A stretch of 64,000 nucleotides of DNA. Source: CAZGCA01 sp964524145 (GTDB taxonomy: Bacteria > Hydrogenedentota > CAZGCA01). Both the position numbers and the translations under genes were made by a program. The notes beneath the pieces are model-generated. The model was not told the origin of the DNA. It ran no database searches and worked only from the letters and a program-made list of their open reading frames with translations. Shown here one piece after another: positions 36,501 through 43,929 of the stretch. The stretch's first letter is position 1; each line of letters begins with the position of its first letter. Location of the stretch: contig CAZGCA010000015.1 in the NCBI GenBank assembly GCA_964524145.1, positions 1-64,000 on the forward strand. The letters are read 5' to 3'.

Positions 36501-36871
36501 CGGCTGCAATGAACTCAAACAGCGACGCGGCACTATGCGGTATTGGCGCTTCGTTCTGGGCGATGGGCCAGAAGAAGGAGGCGATGGACTTCTTCGCTCG
36601 CGCTCTCGACATCAACTTCGAGAACCTCGCCGCTTTGGCCAATCTTGTCCAGTGCGCGTATGAGTTGGACTTGTTGCCGGTGGCCGAGAAACATCTCACC
36701 GACTACGTTTCGTACTATCCTGCGAAGGCGGACATGCTTTTCGTGCTTGCCGGCGTGCTGTTCAGCCGGGGCAAGATCGGTGAGGCACGCGAGCGGTTGC
36801 GAACGCTCCTGATAATCGATCCGCAGCACCAGGACGCCCAGGAGTTGCTCGAGAAGGTCGGGGTGCAGTAA
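33554..36871 (+). CDS. Multi-domain glycosyltransferase/methyltransferase/TPR protein
   Basis: About 1105 aa, taking the ATG at 33554. In order it contains four modules. The first is a GT4-like glycosyltransferase (about 1-330) with YNLAMLEAMATGMPVVSTFN. The second is a glycosyltransferase with DUF3880-like features (about 335-660) and MRVFEALSCGSLLLTDQAPG. The third is a class I SAM methyltransferase (about 670-870) with motif I ILDVGCAAGEVG near 685 and FADVLEHL. The fourth is a C-terminal TPR array from about 890 (LLALEGNCRAKLQQLDDAER). The combination and its position closing the flagellar operon suggest glycosylation and methylation of flagellin or a surface glycan, with TPRs holding the acceptor. 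That role is an inference. Confidence 0.85.
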   Translation: MTSNRNLKILTFNWHEPYICLLAYTGYRIFVVEPDHAGGRRRWDTRMRSVPENVTIVPDNVWEHDLESGAYDLALCHNMTDLPAVASSPIPKILVFHNKLTTSLALGDLEQTPQEYRRSLDPLFEKFPELRFVAISESKKADWDLPATVIPPGIDISTYGGYRGDVPKVLTIGNLLKERDLMMGYSHQEQILRGIPATVLGWNPSIPGSMLSDGFDDLREHYRSHRVYLNTTVDGKEDGYNLAMLEAMATGMPVVSTFNSTSPLTDGKDGYVSNDFNDLHKRIEQLLDDAKLARKLGEAGRRTVAEKFPVDAFVARWRDEIQAAVAKPKPHAPAQQAVSYSKNEPRKILIAYTANPTTTGAYLERALRKRHEVISCGPTISDEVLNMWDMTAVRDKVSPHNIPLSDDLSIGAVVKRLPEEFRPDLFVWVESGVNFMPTDIDRIECLKAAYFIDSHLSLGWQLEWAVHFDFVFVAQREYIPQFEGAGCAHVRWLPLACDPEIHRKYDLPKQYQVGFVGSVTSVNPRRRQLLDRLAAKVDVHVDRCFLSDMAKVLSQSAIVFNNAVKNDLNMRVFEALSCGSLLLTDQAPGSGLDGFFKDGEHLAVYDDDQPAEKALYYLEHEAERERIAAYGRQEVLAKHTYAHRAETLLDEVFRSPLACHTAIASGSYSRRDRLEIVSLVPQNSRRILDVGCAAGEVGRRLKELGFAEVIGVEKDAAAAAVAREVYDEVHTGDIVTVGLPYSDGYFDTIIFADVLEHLVEPETILRTMRRLLADDGTIVVSLPNVRFWGVINNLVEGAWTYTDEGILDRTHLRFFTLQEATKMLEDAGYEIISRSANVSAEYSRTKLGADGTFSFGRVTLTGLSADEFRDLFVFQHIITASKKSDDPLAKAAKLVSRGNVREALEDVEEAKGTMDSLAPEKQAELLALEGNCRAKLQQLDDAERCYCEAIEKSPRYDRAHVGLGATYLLMERFDKAKRAFEEAAAMNSNSDAALCGIGASFWAMGQKKEAMDFFARALDINFENLAALANLVQCAYELDLLPVAEKHLTDYVSYYPAKADMLFVLAGVLFSRGKIGEARERLRTLLIIDPQHQDAQELLEKVGVQ

Positions 36872-36962
36872 CCAGGCGATATGTTGTTACGGTGTGTATG
36901 ATCTCGTGTCGAGTCCACATGCCGTGCAGAGATCGGTAACGCAACAAGGAGGGTGTTGGATC

Positions 36963-37706
36963 ATGACACGAACCATGCGAGTGTTTCTTCCAATGGTGAC
37001 GATAGCGGTTCTGTTCGTTCCGGCAAGATGCGCATTGGCTGCAGCACGGCCGGAGCGCACGATATCGGTGAACGTTCCGGGCTCGGTGCGCGCCTTGCCC
37101 GACGTCGCCGTTATCAGGGGTACGCTGACAGCGACAGGGACATCGACCGCCGAGGCCGTCGTGTCGTGCAAACAGAAGGCTCGAGCGTTCGAGAAAGTGT
37201 TGAAGGAGCTCAAGATAGGCAGTGACGAGTATATCGAGTCGGGCATAGACTTCGGTTCGGCACCAATTCGAAAGAGTCCCGACGAGAAGACGGTTGCGGT
37301 GCACAACAGCTTCACCGTGTACCTGATGGATCTCTATTTCACCGACGATGGCGATGAGGACGTCAGCAGGAAGACGGCCGAACTACTGGCCAAACTTGTC
37401 TCGGCAGGGCTCGAAGTCGATGTTGAACGCGGCGGGGTGCTGTTCGAGCTTCACGATAGCGCGGAATCGAGGCAGCAGGCTGCGAAAAACGCCCTCGAGA
37501 AGGCGGTGCCGATGGCCCGAGGGATCGCCGCGTCGCTTGGAGTGCGGATCGGCGCGGTCGACAGTGTCGAGGTGCGGCCGACGAGCATGTTTGACACGTT
37601 TCTCGCACGCTACCCCGGGTTCTCGCCGCACATTCCGCGATCGTCGAGCGTCAGGGACCTGACGGTATCCGTTGAGTGTACGGTTTCTTACTACATCTTT
37701 GAATGA
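36963..37706 (+). CDS. Exported SIMPL (DUF541) domain protein
   Basis: A 247-aa protein starting at the ATG at 36963 with AAGGAGG ten bases upstream. The signal segment MVTIAVLFVPARCALA is clear. The mature part has the SIMPL/DUF541 pattern: ISVNVPGSVRALPDVAVIRG near the start, then a QKARAFEKVLKELKI helix. The C-terminal half has the conserved AKNALEKAVPMARGIAASLG region and a late VSVECTVSYYIFE strand. SIMPL proteins are periplasmic or outer-membrane associated, and their roles are mostly unknown. Confidence 0.82.
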   Translation: MTRTMRVFLPMVTIAVLFVPARCALAAARPERTISVNVPGSVRALPDVAVIRGTLTATGTSTAEAVVSCKQKARAFEKVLKELKIGSDEYIESGIDFGSAPIRKSPDEKTVAVHNSFTVYLMDLYFTDDGDEDVSRKTAELLAKLVSAGLEVDVERGGVLFELHDSAESRQQAAKNALEKAVPMARGIAASLGVRIGAVDSVEVRPTSMFDTFLARYPGFSPHIPRSSSVRDLTVSVECTVSYYIFE

Positions 37707-37753
37707 ACGAACGCAGCAACACGAATAAAACGTGCGGCACGGTGTAATCAGTT

Positions 37754-38332
37754 ATGGAGAAGAATTCACCGAAACCGGTTGAAGATGCCGATCGCGAGCT
37801 TGTCACGAAAGCCAGGCAAGGCGATGTCGAGTCATTCGGCAAGCTCGTAAACCGTTACAAACAGAAGGCTTACTTCGTGGCACTTGGGTATGTGCGCAAC
37901 CACGAGGACGCGCTCGACCTGTCGCAGGATTCGTTCGTGAAAGCGTTCAAGTCGTTGCGCCGGTTCGACACACGGTACGACTTCTACCCGTGGCTGTACA
38001 GGATAGTTAAGAACAGTTGTCTCAACCACTTACGCCGGCAACGGGTCGAGAACCAGGTCTCGCTCGAGAGCCTGCGCGAATCCGGTCACGATGTAGCATC
38101 CGCGGAGTCAGGCCCCGCAGAAGTTGCGAGCCGGAGAGAACTCAGCAGGAGACTGATGGAGGCGATAGAGACGCTCAAGCCGGACCATCGCGAGATCATC
38201 ATGCTGAGACATTTCCACCAGATGTCGTATGCTGAAATAGCTCAAGCGCTCGGGTGTCCGCAAGGCACGGTGATGTCCCGGCTCCACGCAGCGCGCAGAG
38301 TTTTGAAGAATAAGATCGCACCACACGTGTAA
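37754..38332 (+). CDS. ECF-family RNA polymerase sigma factor
   Basis: A 192-aa sigma factor with regions 2 and 4 only. Region 2 contains FGKLVNRYKQKAYFVALGYV and DALDLSQDSFVKAFKSLRRF. Region 4 is the helix-turn-helix MSYAEIAQALGCPQGTVMSR. It is followed 16 bases later by a zinc-finger membrane protein that is its likely anti-sigma factor. The pair would respond to an envelope signal. The ribosome binding site is weak. Confidence 0.92.
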   Translation: MEKNSPKPVEDADRELVTKARQGDVESFGKLVNRYKQKAYFVALGYVRNHEDALDLSQDSFVKAFKSLRRFDTRYDFYPWLYRIVKNSCLNHLRRQRVENQVSLESLRESGHDVASAESGPAEVASRRELSRRLMEAIETLKPDHREIIMLRHFHQMSYAEIAQALGCPQGTVMSRLHAARRVLKNKIAPHV

Positions 38333-38348
38333 TAGGAAGTAGGAGAAG

Positions 38349-38789
38349 ATGTCAACAGAATGTCAAGAAGTTCAAGCGCTCTTTTCAGGATATATTGACG
38401 GCGAGTTGAACGGCGGGGACCGGGCTCGTGTCGAACGGCATATAGCCGAGTGTCCGGCGTGCGCGACCGAGTTCGAGACGTACAAGGAGATGGTGGAGGT
38501 GGCCGATATGGTGAAGTTCAAGGATCCGCCACAGGAAGCGTGGGAGCACTATTGGGAGGGTGTGTACAACCGGATAGAGCGCGGTGCCGGCTGGCTGATC
38601 TTTGTCATCGGCGCCGTGGTGCTCGTGGCGTTCGGCGTGTACGCGTTCGTCACCGACCCGGCAACCGAAGCGATAGTGAAGATCATTATTGCCGCGCCGG
38701 TCATAGGGATTCTCGCTCTGTTAATCTCGGTGATTCGCGAGAAGGCTCATCTCAGGAAGACCGACAAGTACAAGGAGATCCAAAGATGA
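38349..38789 (+). CDS. Anti-sigma factor with zf-HC2 zinc finger
   Basis: A 146-aa protein. The N-terminal anti-sigma zinc domain has the H-x3-C-x2-C motif in ERHIAECPACATEF, preceded by CQEVQALFSGYIDGEL. Two membrane helices follow (WLIFVIGAVVLVAFGVYAFV and IVKIIIAAPVIGILALLISV). It sequesters the ECF sigma factor encoded just upstream until a signal releases it. Its stop overlaps the next start (ATGA). Confidence 0.88.
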   Translation: MSTECQEVQALFSGYIDGELNGGDRARVERHIAECPACATEFETYKEMVEVADMVKFKDPPQEAWEHYWEGVYNRIERGAGWLIFVIGAVVLVAFGVYAFVTDPATEAIVKIIIAAPVIGILALLISVIREKAHLRKTDKYKEIQR

Positions 38790-39100
38790 TTGTTGCGACC
38801 AGCGAAACCGTCCCGGGCAAGAAGGTCGTCAAGGTGCTGGGTCTCGTGAAAGGGAACACCATTCGCGCCCGGCACATAGGCAAGGACATACTTGCGGGCC
38901 TGAAAAACATCGCCGGCGGCGAGATAGAGGAATACACCAAGATGATGGCCGAGTCGCGCGAGCAGTCGATCGACCGCATGACCGAAGAGGCCGAACGGTT
39001 GGGCGGCAACGCGGTCATCGCCATGCGGTTCACGACGACCAGCACGATGCAGGGCGCCGCTGAAATACTCGCGTACGGCACCGCCGTCGTCATCGAATAA
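38786..39100 (+). CDS. YbjQ family (DUF74) protein
   Basis: A 104-aa protein overlapping the anti-sigma stop by four bases. It shows the family pattern: VPGKKVVKVLGLVKGNTIRA at the N-terminus, the segment GGEIEEYTKMMAESREQSID, and EAERLGGNAVIAMRF near the C-terminus. YbjQ proteins form pentamers with a possible metal site and have no firm function. Its coupling to an ECF/anti-sigma pair suggests membership of that regulon. Confidence 0.88.
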   Translation: MIVATSETVPGKKVVKVLGLVKGNTIRARHIGKDILAGLKNIAGGEIEEYTKMMAESREQSIDRMTEEAERLGGNAVIAMRFTTTSTMQGAAEILAYGTAVVIE

Positions 39101-39134
39101 CCTGCCAAGGACGACTGCGGCAAAGGAGCAGCAC

Positions 39135-39662
39135 GTGGACAGCGAGTCGGACCCGATCTTCCGCGAGGTACAGCGGTTCCACCAGTTCTGGGTCTGGCTG
39201 CTGATCATTGCGCTTCCGTTGCTGCTCGTCGGTCCGTTCGGCTACGGTATGGTGAAACAGCTTGTTCTGGGCCAACCGTGGGGAGACAGACCGATGTCGG
39301 ACACCGCGCTGGCCATCGTGGGCACGCTCTCGATCCTTTTCGGCATCGGTATGCTGGCCCTGTTCCTGTCGGCAAAACTGATAACCGAAGTTCGCAAGGA
39401 TGGGTTGTTCGTTCGGTTCGTTCCCTTTCACCTCTCTTTCCACAAGATACCGCTCGAAAACCTGGAACAATGCGAAGCTCGACACTACAGGCCCATCAGA
39501 GAATACGGAGGGTGGGGTATCAGGTTCGCCTGGAAAGGCAAAGCGTACAACGTGAGCGGTGATCTTGGCGTCCGCCTGGACTATTCAACCGGCAGGCATC
39601 TACTCATCGGATCGCAGCGACCCGAAGAACTTGCCCAGGCGATTGCGTCCGTGTTGGGATAA
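39135..39662 (+). CDS. DUF6141-like membrane protein
   Basis: A 175-aa protein with a GTG start at 39135 and AAAGGAG upstream. Two membrane helices (WVWLLIIALPLLLVGPFGYG and IVGTLSILFGIGMLALFLSA) precede a soluble region resembling the DUF6141 fold, with the conserved-looking segment YGGWGIRF and a C-terminal RPEELAQAIASVLG. Function unknown. A short fragment of the DNA coding for the last residues recurs near 45512. Confidence 0.7.
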   Translation: MDSESDPIFREVQRFHQFWVWLLIIALPLLLVGPFGYGMVKQLVLGQPWGDRPMSDTALAIVGTLSILFGIGMLALFLSAKLITEVRKDGLFVRFVPFHLSFHKIPLENLEQCEARHYRPIREYGGWGIRFAWKGKAYNVSGDLGVRLDYSTGRHLLIGSQRPEELAQAIASVLG

Positions 39663-39884
39663 AAGCCATTCGGGACAAATTCGGGTCAATTCCGACACTC
39701 AGAATCCGGTGACTGCTGCTTGACACTCCCGGTGTGCCTGTGGGGCGGTGCTTTAAAAAAAGTTGAAAGAAATCGACGGGGTGTTGCGTCTACTATTGTG
39801 AGGAGGTGAGAAGTCTGAATTCAGGGCTTCGCCGTCGAAGACAGCAAAGAAAGTGGACGCGATGCGCCGGGAGGCAAATGGCCA

Positions 39885-39913
39885 TTGACAATCCCGCCCG
39901 CATCTCGTAGACT
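39885..39913 (+). promoter_or_regulatory. Promoter within a shared upstream repeat
   Basis: TTGACA at 39885 and TAGACT at 39908 have a 17-base spacer. The sequence resembles 21066-21095 over about 40 bases, differing by one base in the spacer. Upstream, 39663-39884 contains a purine-rich leader (GAGGAGGTGAG near 39801) with no gene I can support. Confidence 0.65.
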
Positions 39914-39951
39914 AGTCCGCGGGGAAGGCAGGGAGAAAGGGGATCTGTGCC

Positions 39952-40083
39952 GTGGTAGCAGGTCGTAGCACCTTCCGCTTCAGAACTTTCCTGCCATGTG
40001 CCTTGACCGTTCTGTGTCTACTGCGTGCCGGCTGTGAAATGTCCGAGTGGGGGCCGCCAGCTTCAACCGGGAGGCAACGATGA
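39952..40083 (+). CDS. 43-aa lipoprotein-like leader ORF
   Basis: A GTG at 39952 preceded by GAGAAAGGGG opens a 43-codon frame. Residues 10-27 form a signal peptide (FRTFLPCALTVLCLLRAGC) with a lipobox-like LRAGC, after which only 16 residues follow. The stop TGA at 40081-40083 overlaps the ATG of the Mrr gene. It may be a real mini-lipoprotein coupled to the nuclease gene or the truncated start of a lost lipoprotein gene. Confidence 0.4.
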   Translation: MVAGRSTFRFRTFLPCALTVLCLLRAGCEMSEWGPPASTGRQR

Positions 40084-41771
40084 CCAAGCGAAAAGATCTC
40101 ATGGTTGAGGAAAGGTATACCAGCAGGGGAGTTAAGTATGTAGCCAAACTCAAACACGAAGGTCTACACAAGTATCAGGAGATTAGCGGAACCGACCTAC
40201 ACGCAGTTGAGCAAAAGGCCCAGGCAAAACTGCTCGAATGGGAGGAGATGTGGGAGAAAAAACAGAAGCGAGAAAAGGCGGCACAGGACAAAGAAGCCAA
40301 GAAGCAATTAGCAGCTACACTGACAGAGCAGGCACAGGACGCTCTGTCCGCAATTGAGGAAACACTTTCTCTCGCTCTTGAGCGAGATGCAACTGTTGAT
40401 TGGGAAGCATTGAAGGATTTCTCTGAGTTCAGTGAACCCCAACCTTCCGAGCTTCCTCCCGTTCCCATTCCGCAAGAGCCTCAAGCTAGCGATGCGAAGT
40501 ATCAGGCACGTTGGGACATTCTGGATAGGCTTTTCACTTCGCGCAAACAGAGGAAGATCCAAAGGATAAGGGAGGAATTCAACAGGGATTACGGCAACTG
40601 GCAGAAGTCGGTGCAAGTTGCTGGCCAGACAAACCGGACGAACCGGCAAAGGTTCCAGGAAGCCCTACACACCTGGCAGCTCGAAAGACAGAAACATATA
40701 GAGCAACAGAAAGTACTGAACCAGGTGGTGGACGCCAAACGCGACGAGTACTTCAATTGTGCGCCTGATGCGGTCAGAGACTACTGTGACACGGTCTTAA
40801 CCAACTCGCCATACCCGGAGTCATTTCCGCGTGAATACGACCTCGACTACATTCCCGACACAAAGGTACTCATTGTCGAATACTTCCTTCCCCTGATTGA
40901 AGCTATCCCAACACTCAAGGAAGTGAACTACGTAGTATCAAGCGATGAACTCAGGGAATCCCATTTGTCAGCGTCGGCCCTAAACAAGATGTATGATGAC
41001 CTCCTTTACAAGATGGCCTTGCGCTCATTACACGAACTCTATCAAGCGGATGCTGTTCATGCGCTGGATGCGATCGTCTTCAACGGATGGGTGCGATCCA
41101 TCGACAAGGCGACGGGGCAAGAAGTGACAGCCTGCATTCTCTCAGTCCAAGCAGGACGAGATGAATTCCTATCCATAAACCTGGCTCAAGTTGATGCGAA
41201 AGTATGCTTCAAGAAGCTGAAAGGTGTCGGCAGCAGCAAGCTTCATGGTCTTTCGCCAATAGCACCGATCATGAAGATCGACAGGAAGGACACGAGATTT
41301 GTGTCGTCGTATGCAGTTGCCGATTCGCTTGATGAGTCAGAGAACTTGGCTGCGATGGATTGGGAGGACTTTGAGCATCTGATTCGCGAGCTATTTGAGA
41401 AGGAATTCAGTCAAAGCGGCGGAGAAGTCAAAGTAACACAAGCGAGCCGCGATGGTGGGGTCGATGCCGTGGTTTTTGACCCCGACCCGATACGTGGCGG
41501 AAAGATTGTGATTCAAGCCAAGCGCTACACAAACGTAGTTGGTGTTGCTGCGGTTCGCGATCTATACGGTACGCTCGTTAACGAGGGTGCAACAAAGGGC
41601 ATCCTTGTTACTACGGCCAATTACGGTCCAGACGCCTACGAATTCGCCAAAGGCAAACCTATAACCCTGCTAAACGGCAGCAACCTGTTGCATCTTCTGG
41701 AGAAGCACGGCCATAAAGCGAAGATTGACTTGAAAGAGGCGAAAAGTATCCTTGCCGAACAGGAGAAGTAG
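40080..41771 (+). CDS. Mrr-type restriction endonuclease with coiled-coil N-terminus
   Basis: A 563-aa protein starting at the ATG at 40080 with GGGAGG upstream. The first ~250 residues are highly charged and helical (QKREKAAQDKEAKKQLAATL), suggesting coiled coil. The C-terminal ~130 residues are the Mrr_cat nuclease fold: MDWEDFEHLIRELFEKEFSQ, then the PD-(D/E)xK-like signature DGGVDAVVFD...IVIQAKRYTN, and GILVTTANYGPDAYEFAKGK. Type IV Mrr enzymes cut modified DNA. There is no methyltransferase neighbour, in keeping with a modification-dependent defence enzyme. The long N-terminal part is unlike E. coli Mrr and may carry target recognition. Confidence 0.82.
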   Translation: MTKRKDLMVEERYTSRGVKYVAKLKHEGLHKYQEISGTDLHAVEQKAQAKLLEWEEMWEKKQKREKAAQDKEAKKQLAATLTEQAQDALSAIEETLSLALERDATVDWEALKDFSEFSEPQPSELPPVPIPQEPQASDAKYQARWDILDRLFTSRKQRKIQRIREEFNRDYGNWQKSVQVAGQTNRTNRQRFQEALHTWQLERQKHIEQQKVLNQVVDAKRDEYFNCAPDAVRDYCDTVLTNSPYPESFPREYDLDYIPDTKVLIVEYFLPLIEAIPTLKEVNYVVSSDELRESHLSASALNKMYDDLLYKMALRSLHELYQADAVHALDAIVFNGWVRSIDKATGQEVTACILSVQAGRDEFLSINLAQVDAKVCFKKLKGVGSSKLHGLSPIAPIMKIDRKDTRFVSSYAVADSLDESENLAAMDWEDFEHLIRELFEKEFSQSGGEVKVTQASRDGGVDAVVFDPDPIRGGKIVIQAKRYTNVVGVAAVRDLYGTLVNEGATKGILVTTANYGPDAYEFAKGKPITLLNGSNLLHLLEKHGHKAKIDLKEAKSILAEQEK

Positions 41772-41827
41772 CGCAGTCTCGTAAGGACTAGCCTGGCCGG
41801 AAGGGGGAGAGAAAGCAGCTATGTACC

Positions 41828-42925
41828 ATGGTTGGGTTTTCTGAATGTTTCTTATTGATCAATAGACGTATTCTGCCGCGACTAGTTGTCTCATTCGCTG
41901 CTCTTCTCCTGACTGCCTTGCCTTCGGATGCAGAGGGCTTCTATGGAGAGGTGGTATCTGTGCCGGAAGGGGACACCATCGAAGTCTTGTGCGAAGGGAG
42001 GCCGGTTCGGGTACGGCTGAGGGGGATTGATTGTCCCGGGCACGATCAATCTTACGGCGACAATGCGAGACAGTTTACGTCATCCCTTGTCTTGGGAAAG
42101 GGCGTTACGGTAGACGTATTCGACAAGCACCAATATGGAGAGCTCGTCGGGGATGTCTATTGCGCCGATGGTAAGCTTCTCAGCCATGAATTGGCCAGGG
42201 CCGGGCTCGCTTGGTACTACCTCAGACATTCAAGAGACAAGACCATAGAGCGAATCGAGAGAGAAGCCCGGGCCACCAAGCGGGGATTATGGTCCGACGC
42301 CGAGCCTACACCACCATGGTTGTTTGCAGGAAAACCCGCCGAAGGTACTCGTGCCGTAGAGAAACGCGGTGGAGAACAGGAAGAGAAAGAAAGCTCCGGG
42401 AGGAGGGTTGCCCTGCCAGCAAAGAAACCCCAGACGCCACAACCGCCGGCGCAGGAACGCAAGCTCGAGCTGGAAAGTCACGGGGCGCCGGACCATGTCG
42501 GCAGGCCTCCCTCGAGAAGTGGGCCTCAACAGATTGTTGGAGGGGCGATCCCACACTCGCAACCCGAAGAACCGGTCGAAAGACCTCAGTCGAGCGCCCG
42601 TCAGGAGTATAACCGTGACGAAGCCGTGGGCGAAGCCTGCGCATACTCCTGCCTAGCCTGCGAAGGGTGTATCGCATTGTCGCCTATCGTTGCTGTCATG
42701 TGGTTCGTGATCGGCTTCGTGTTCCTCGTGTGGGTAGCGCGGGACGCGAAAGCGCGCAACATCGACAGCGCCGCTCTATGGATGGTTTTCGTCTTGGTCA
42801 CAGGTGTTATTGGGCTTGTAATCTACATTCTCGCAAGACCCGAAGGCAAGCTTGTCCAGTGTCCGCATTGCCACAACAAACGTCTCGAAGTGAGCGCAAC
42901 GTGTCCGCATTGCGGGAATACCTGA
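41828..42925 (+). CDS. SNase-like (thermonuclease) domain protein with altered active site, TM and zinc ribbon
   Basis: A 365-aa exported or membrane protein. After a signal/anchor (LVVSFAALLLTALPSDA), residues about 38-160 resemble staphylococcal nuclease (VRVRLRGIDCPGHDQSYGDN, LSHELARAGLAWYYLRHS). The Arg of RLRGID (R35 equivalent) is present. The expected Glu after CP is Gly, and the YGR of the second catalytic arginine reads YGELVG. Nuclease activity is therefore doubtful. A proline-rich linker, two hydrophobic helices (IVAVMWFVIGFVFLVWVA, ALWMVFVLVTGVIGLVIYIL) and a C-terminal zinc ribbon (CPHCHNKRLEVSATCPHCG) follow. The 3' end overlaps the YidD start. Confidence 0.75.
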   Translation: MVGFSECFLLINRRILPRLVVSFAALLLTALPSDAEGFYGEVVSVPEGDTIEVLCEGRPVRVRLRGIDCPGHDQSYGDNARQFTSSLVLGKGVTVDVFDKHQYGELVGDVYCADGKLLSHELARAGLAWYYLRHSRDKTIERIEREARATKRGLWSDAEPTPPWLFAGKPAEGTRAVEKRGGEQEEKESSGRRVALPAKKPQTPQPPAQERKLELESHGAPDHVGRPPSRSGPQQIVGGAIPHSQPEEPVERPQSSARQEYNRDEAVGEACAYSCLACEGCIALSPIVAVMWFVIGFVFLVWVARDAKARNIDSAALWMVFVLVTGVIGLVIYILARPEGKLVQCPHCHNKRLEVSATCPHCGNT

Positions 42926-43230
42926 GGAAGCCGCATTTCTGGATCGCACTCCTATGCGTTCTGCTGGCTCTCGCATTCTTCGATACGTGCCGCAATCCGG
43001 CAAACCAGATCACTGCACGTCTATACGTAGAGACTGTGCGCTTGTACCAGGTCGCCGGTCGCCCACTCATAAGAAAGCACATTCATTGCAGGTATCGGCC
43101 AAGTTGCTCTGAGTACTCCATCCTTGCCGTGCAGAGATACGGGATTGTAAGAGGGTTCGGGATGACGGTATCGCGTGTGCATCGGTGCAGAAAGAGCGTT
43201 CCTTTCGGCACATACGATCCCGTCATCTGA
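42901..43230 (+). CDS. yidD: Membrane protein insertion efficiency factor YidD
   Basis: A 109-aa protein if started at the GTG at 42901. The core matches YidD: CRYRPSCSEYSILAVQRYG, a downstream RVHRCRKSVPFGTYDPV. The family's usual ~75-90 aa core is preceded by an extra hydrophobic segment (WIALLCVLLALAFF). YidD helps YidC insert inner-membrane proteins. It is normally beside rpmH/rnpA/yidC, so its location here behind an SNase-like gene is unusual. The start overlaps the previous gene by 25 bases. Confidence 0.78.
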   Translation: MSALREYLRKPHFWIALLCVLLALAFFDTCRNPANQITARLYVETVRLYQVAGRPLIRKHIHCRYRPSCSEYSILAVQRYGIVRGFGMTVSRVHRCRKSVPFGTYDPVI

Positions 43231-43526
43231 TTAAGTGAATAGGGAAAAGCCATGCATTAACGAATACATCAGACGGTATACCGGAGCTAGGCCCGGAGGG
43301 CAAGTGTCCTGTGTGCGGAAACACGCGCGAGGTTGACCCGGAGGACTTGGACGGGTTCCGGAGAGGAGCTGCTACCGCTACAACGTGAGGCACTCGAGAA
43401 GGTGGGCGCGATGCGCGGGGAGGCGGACAGGGGGAGATAAACCGCCACATCTTGCTAGGCGTGCGAGAGGGGTGGCGGGATTGCCATACCTTTGACACGT
43501 CTCGATTCACTATTCTCGGTTTTTCC
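43231..43526. other. Intergenic segment with relic zinc-ribbon frame
   Basis: An open frame at about 43260-43388 encodes a CPVCGN-type knuckle (KCPVCGNTREVDPEDLDGF) but has no start codon. It is followed by GAGAAGGTGGGCGCGATGCG (near 43397), which resembles AAGAAAGTGGACGCGATGCG near 39847. This looks like a degraded small gene. Confidence 0.35.
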
Positions 43527-43555
43527 TTGACCTTATCGCCATCTTGTGTTATACT
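43527..43555 (+). promoter_or_regulatory. Probable sigma-70 promoter
   Basis: TTGACC at 43527 and TATACT at 43550 with a 17-base spacer, 23 bases ahead of the next gene. Confidence 0.65.
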
Positions 43556-43578
43556 CAAACTGGATAGGAGGGGGTGTC

Positions 43579-43914
43579 ATGAACACCAAACTGTTCGTTG
43601 CCATCGTCGCCGTAGGTGTTGCGCTCTGTCTGGCACCGAGACCTGCTCGTGCCGACTACCAACGGAACTTCGGCCATCTCGCCAACTACGGCCAGTCGCA
43701 AACGACCGTCTCCCGGATCACCTTGCCTGGACAACGGCGTAGTTCCTACAGGCCGCGCACGCGACGGTACCACCGACCAGCGTACACGCCGAGATACCGA
43801 TACAGGCACAGACGCTACAGACCGTGCGCCTACGGATACTATCGGCCGGTCGCGAGAACCGTCTCGGTGTTCGACCCCTGGCTCGGCTGGCGTACCGTCG
43901 TCGTGTACTACTGA
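43579..43914 (+). CDS. Exported Arg/Tyr-rich protein
   Basis: A 111-aa protein whose ATG at 43579 has GGAGGGGG upstream and a promoter before it. A signal peptide (AIVAVGVALCLAPRPARA) precedes a mature part dominated by Arg, Tyr and Pro (RPRTRRYHRPAYTPRYRYRH). It ends in DPWLGWRTVVVYY. No family recognised. It is probably an envelope or surface protein. Confidence 0.65.
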   Translation: MNTKLFVAIVAVGVALCLAPRPARADYQRNFGHLANYGQSQTTVSRITLPGQRRSSYRPRTRRYHRPAYTPRYRYRHRRYRPCAYGYYRPVARTVSVFDPWLGWRTVVVYY

Positions 43915-43929
43915 ACCGGAGACTCGACC

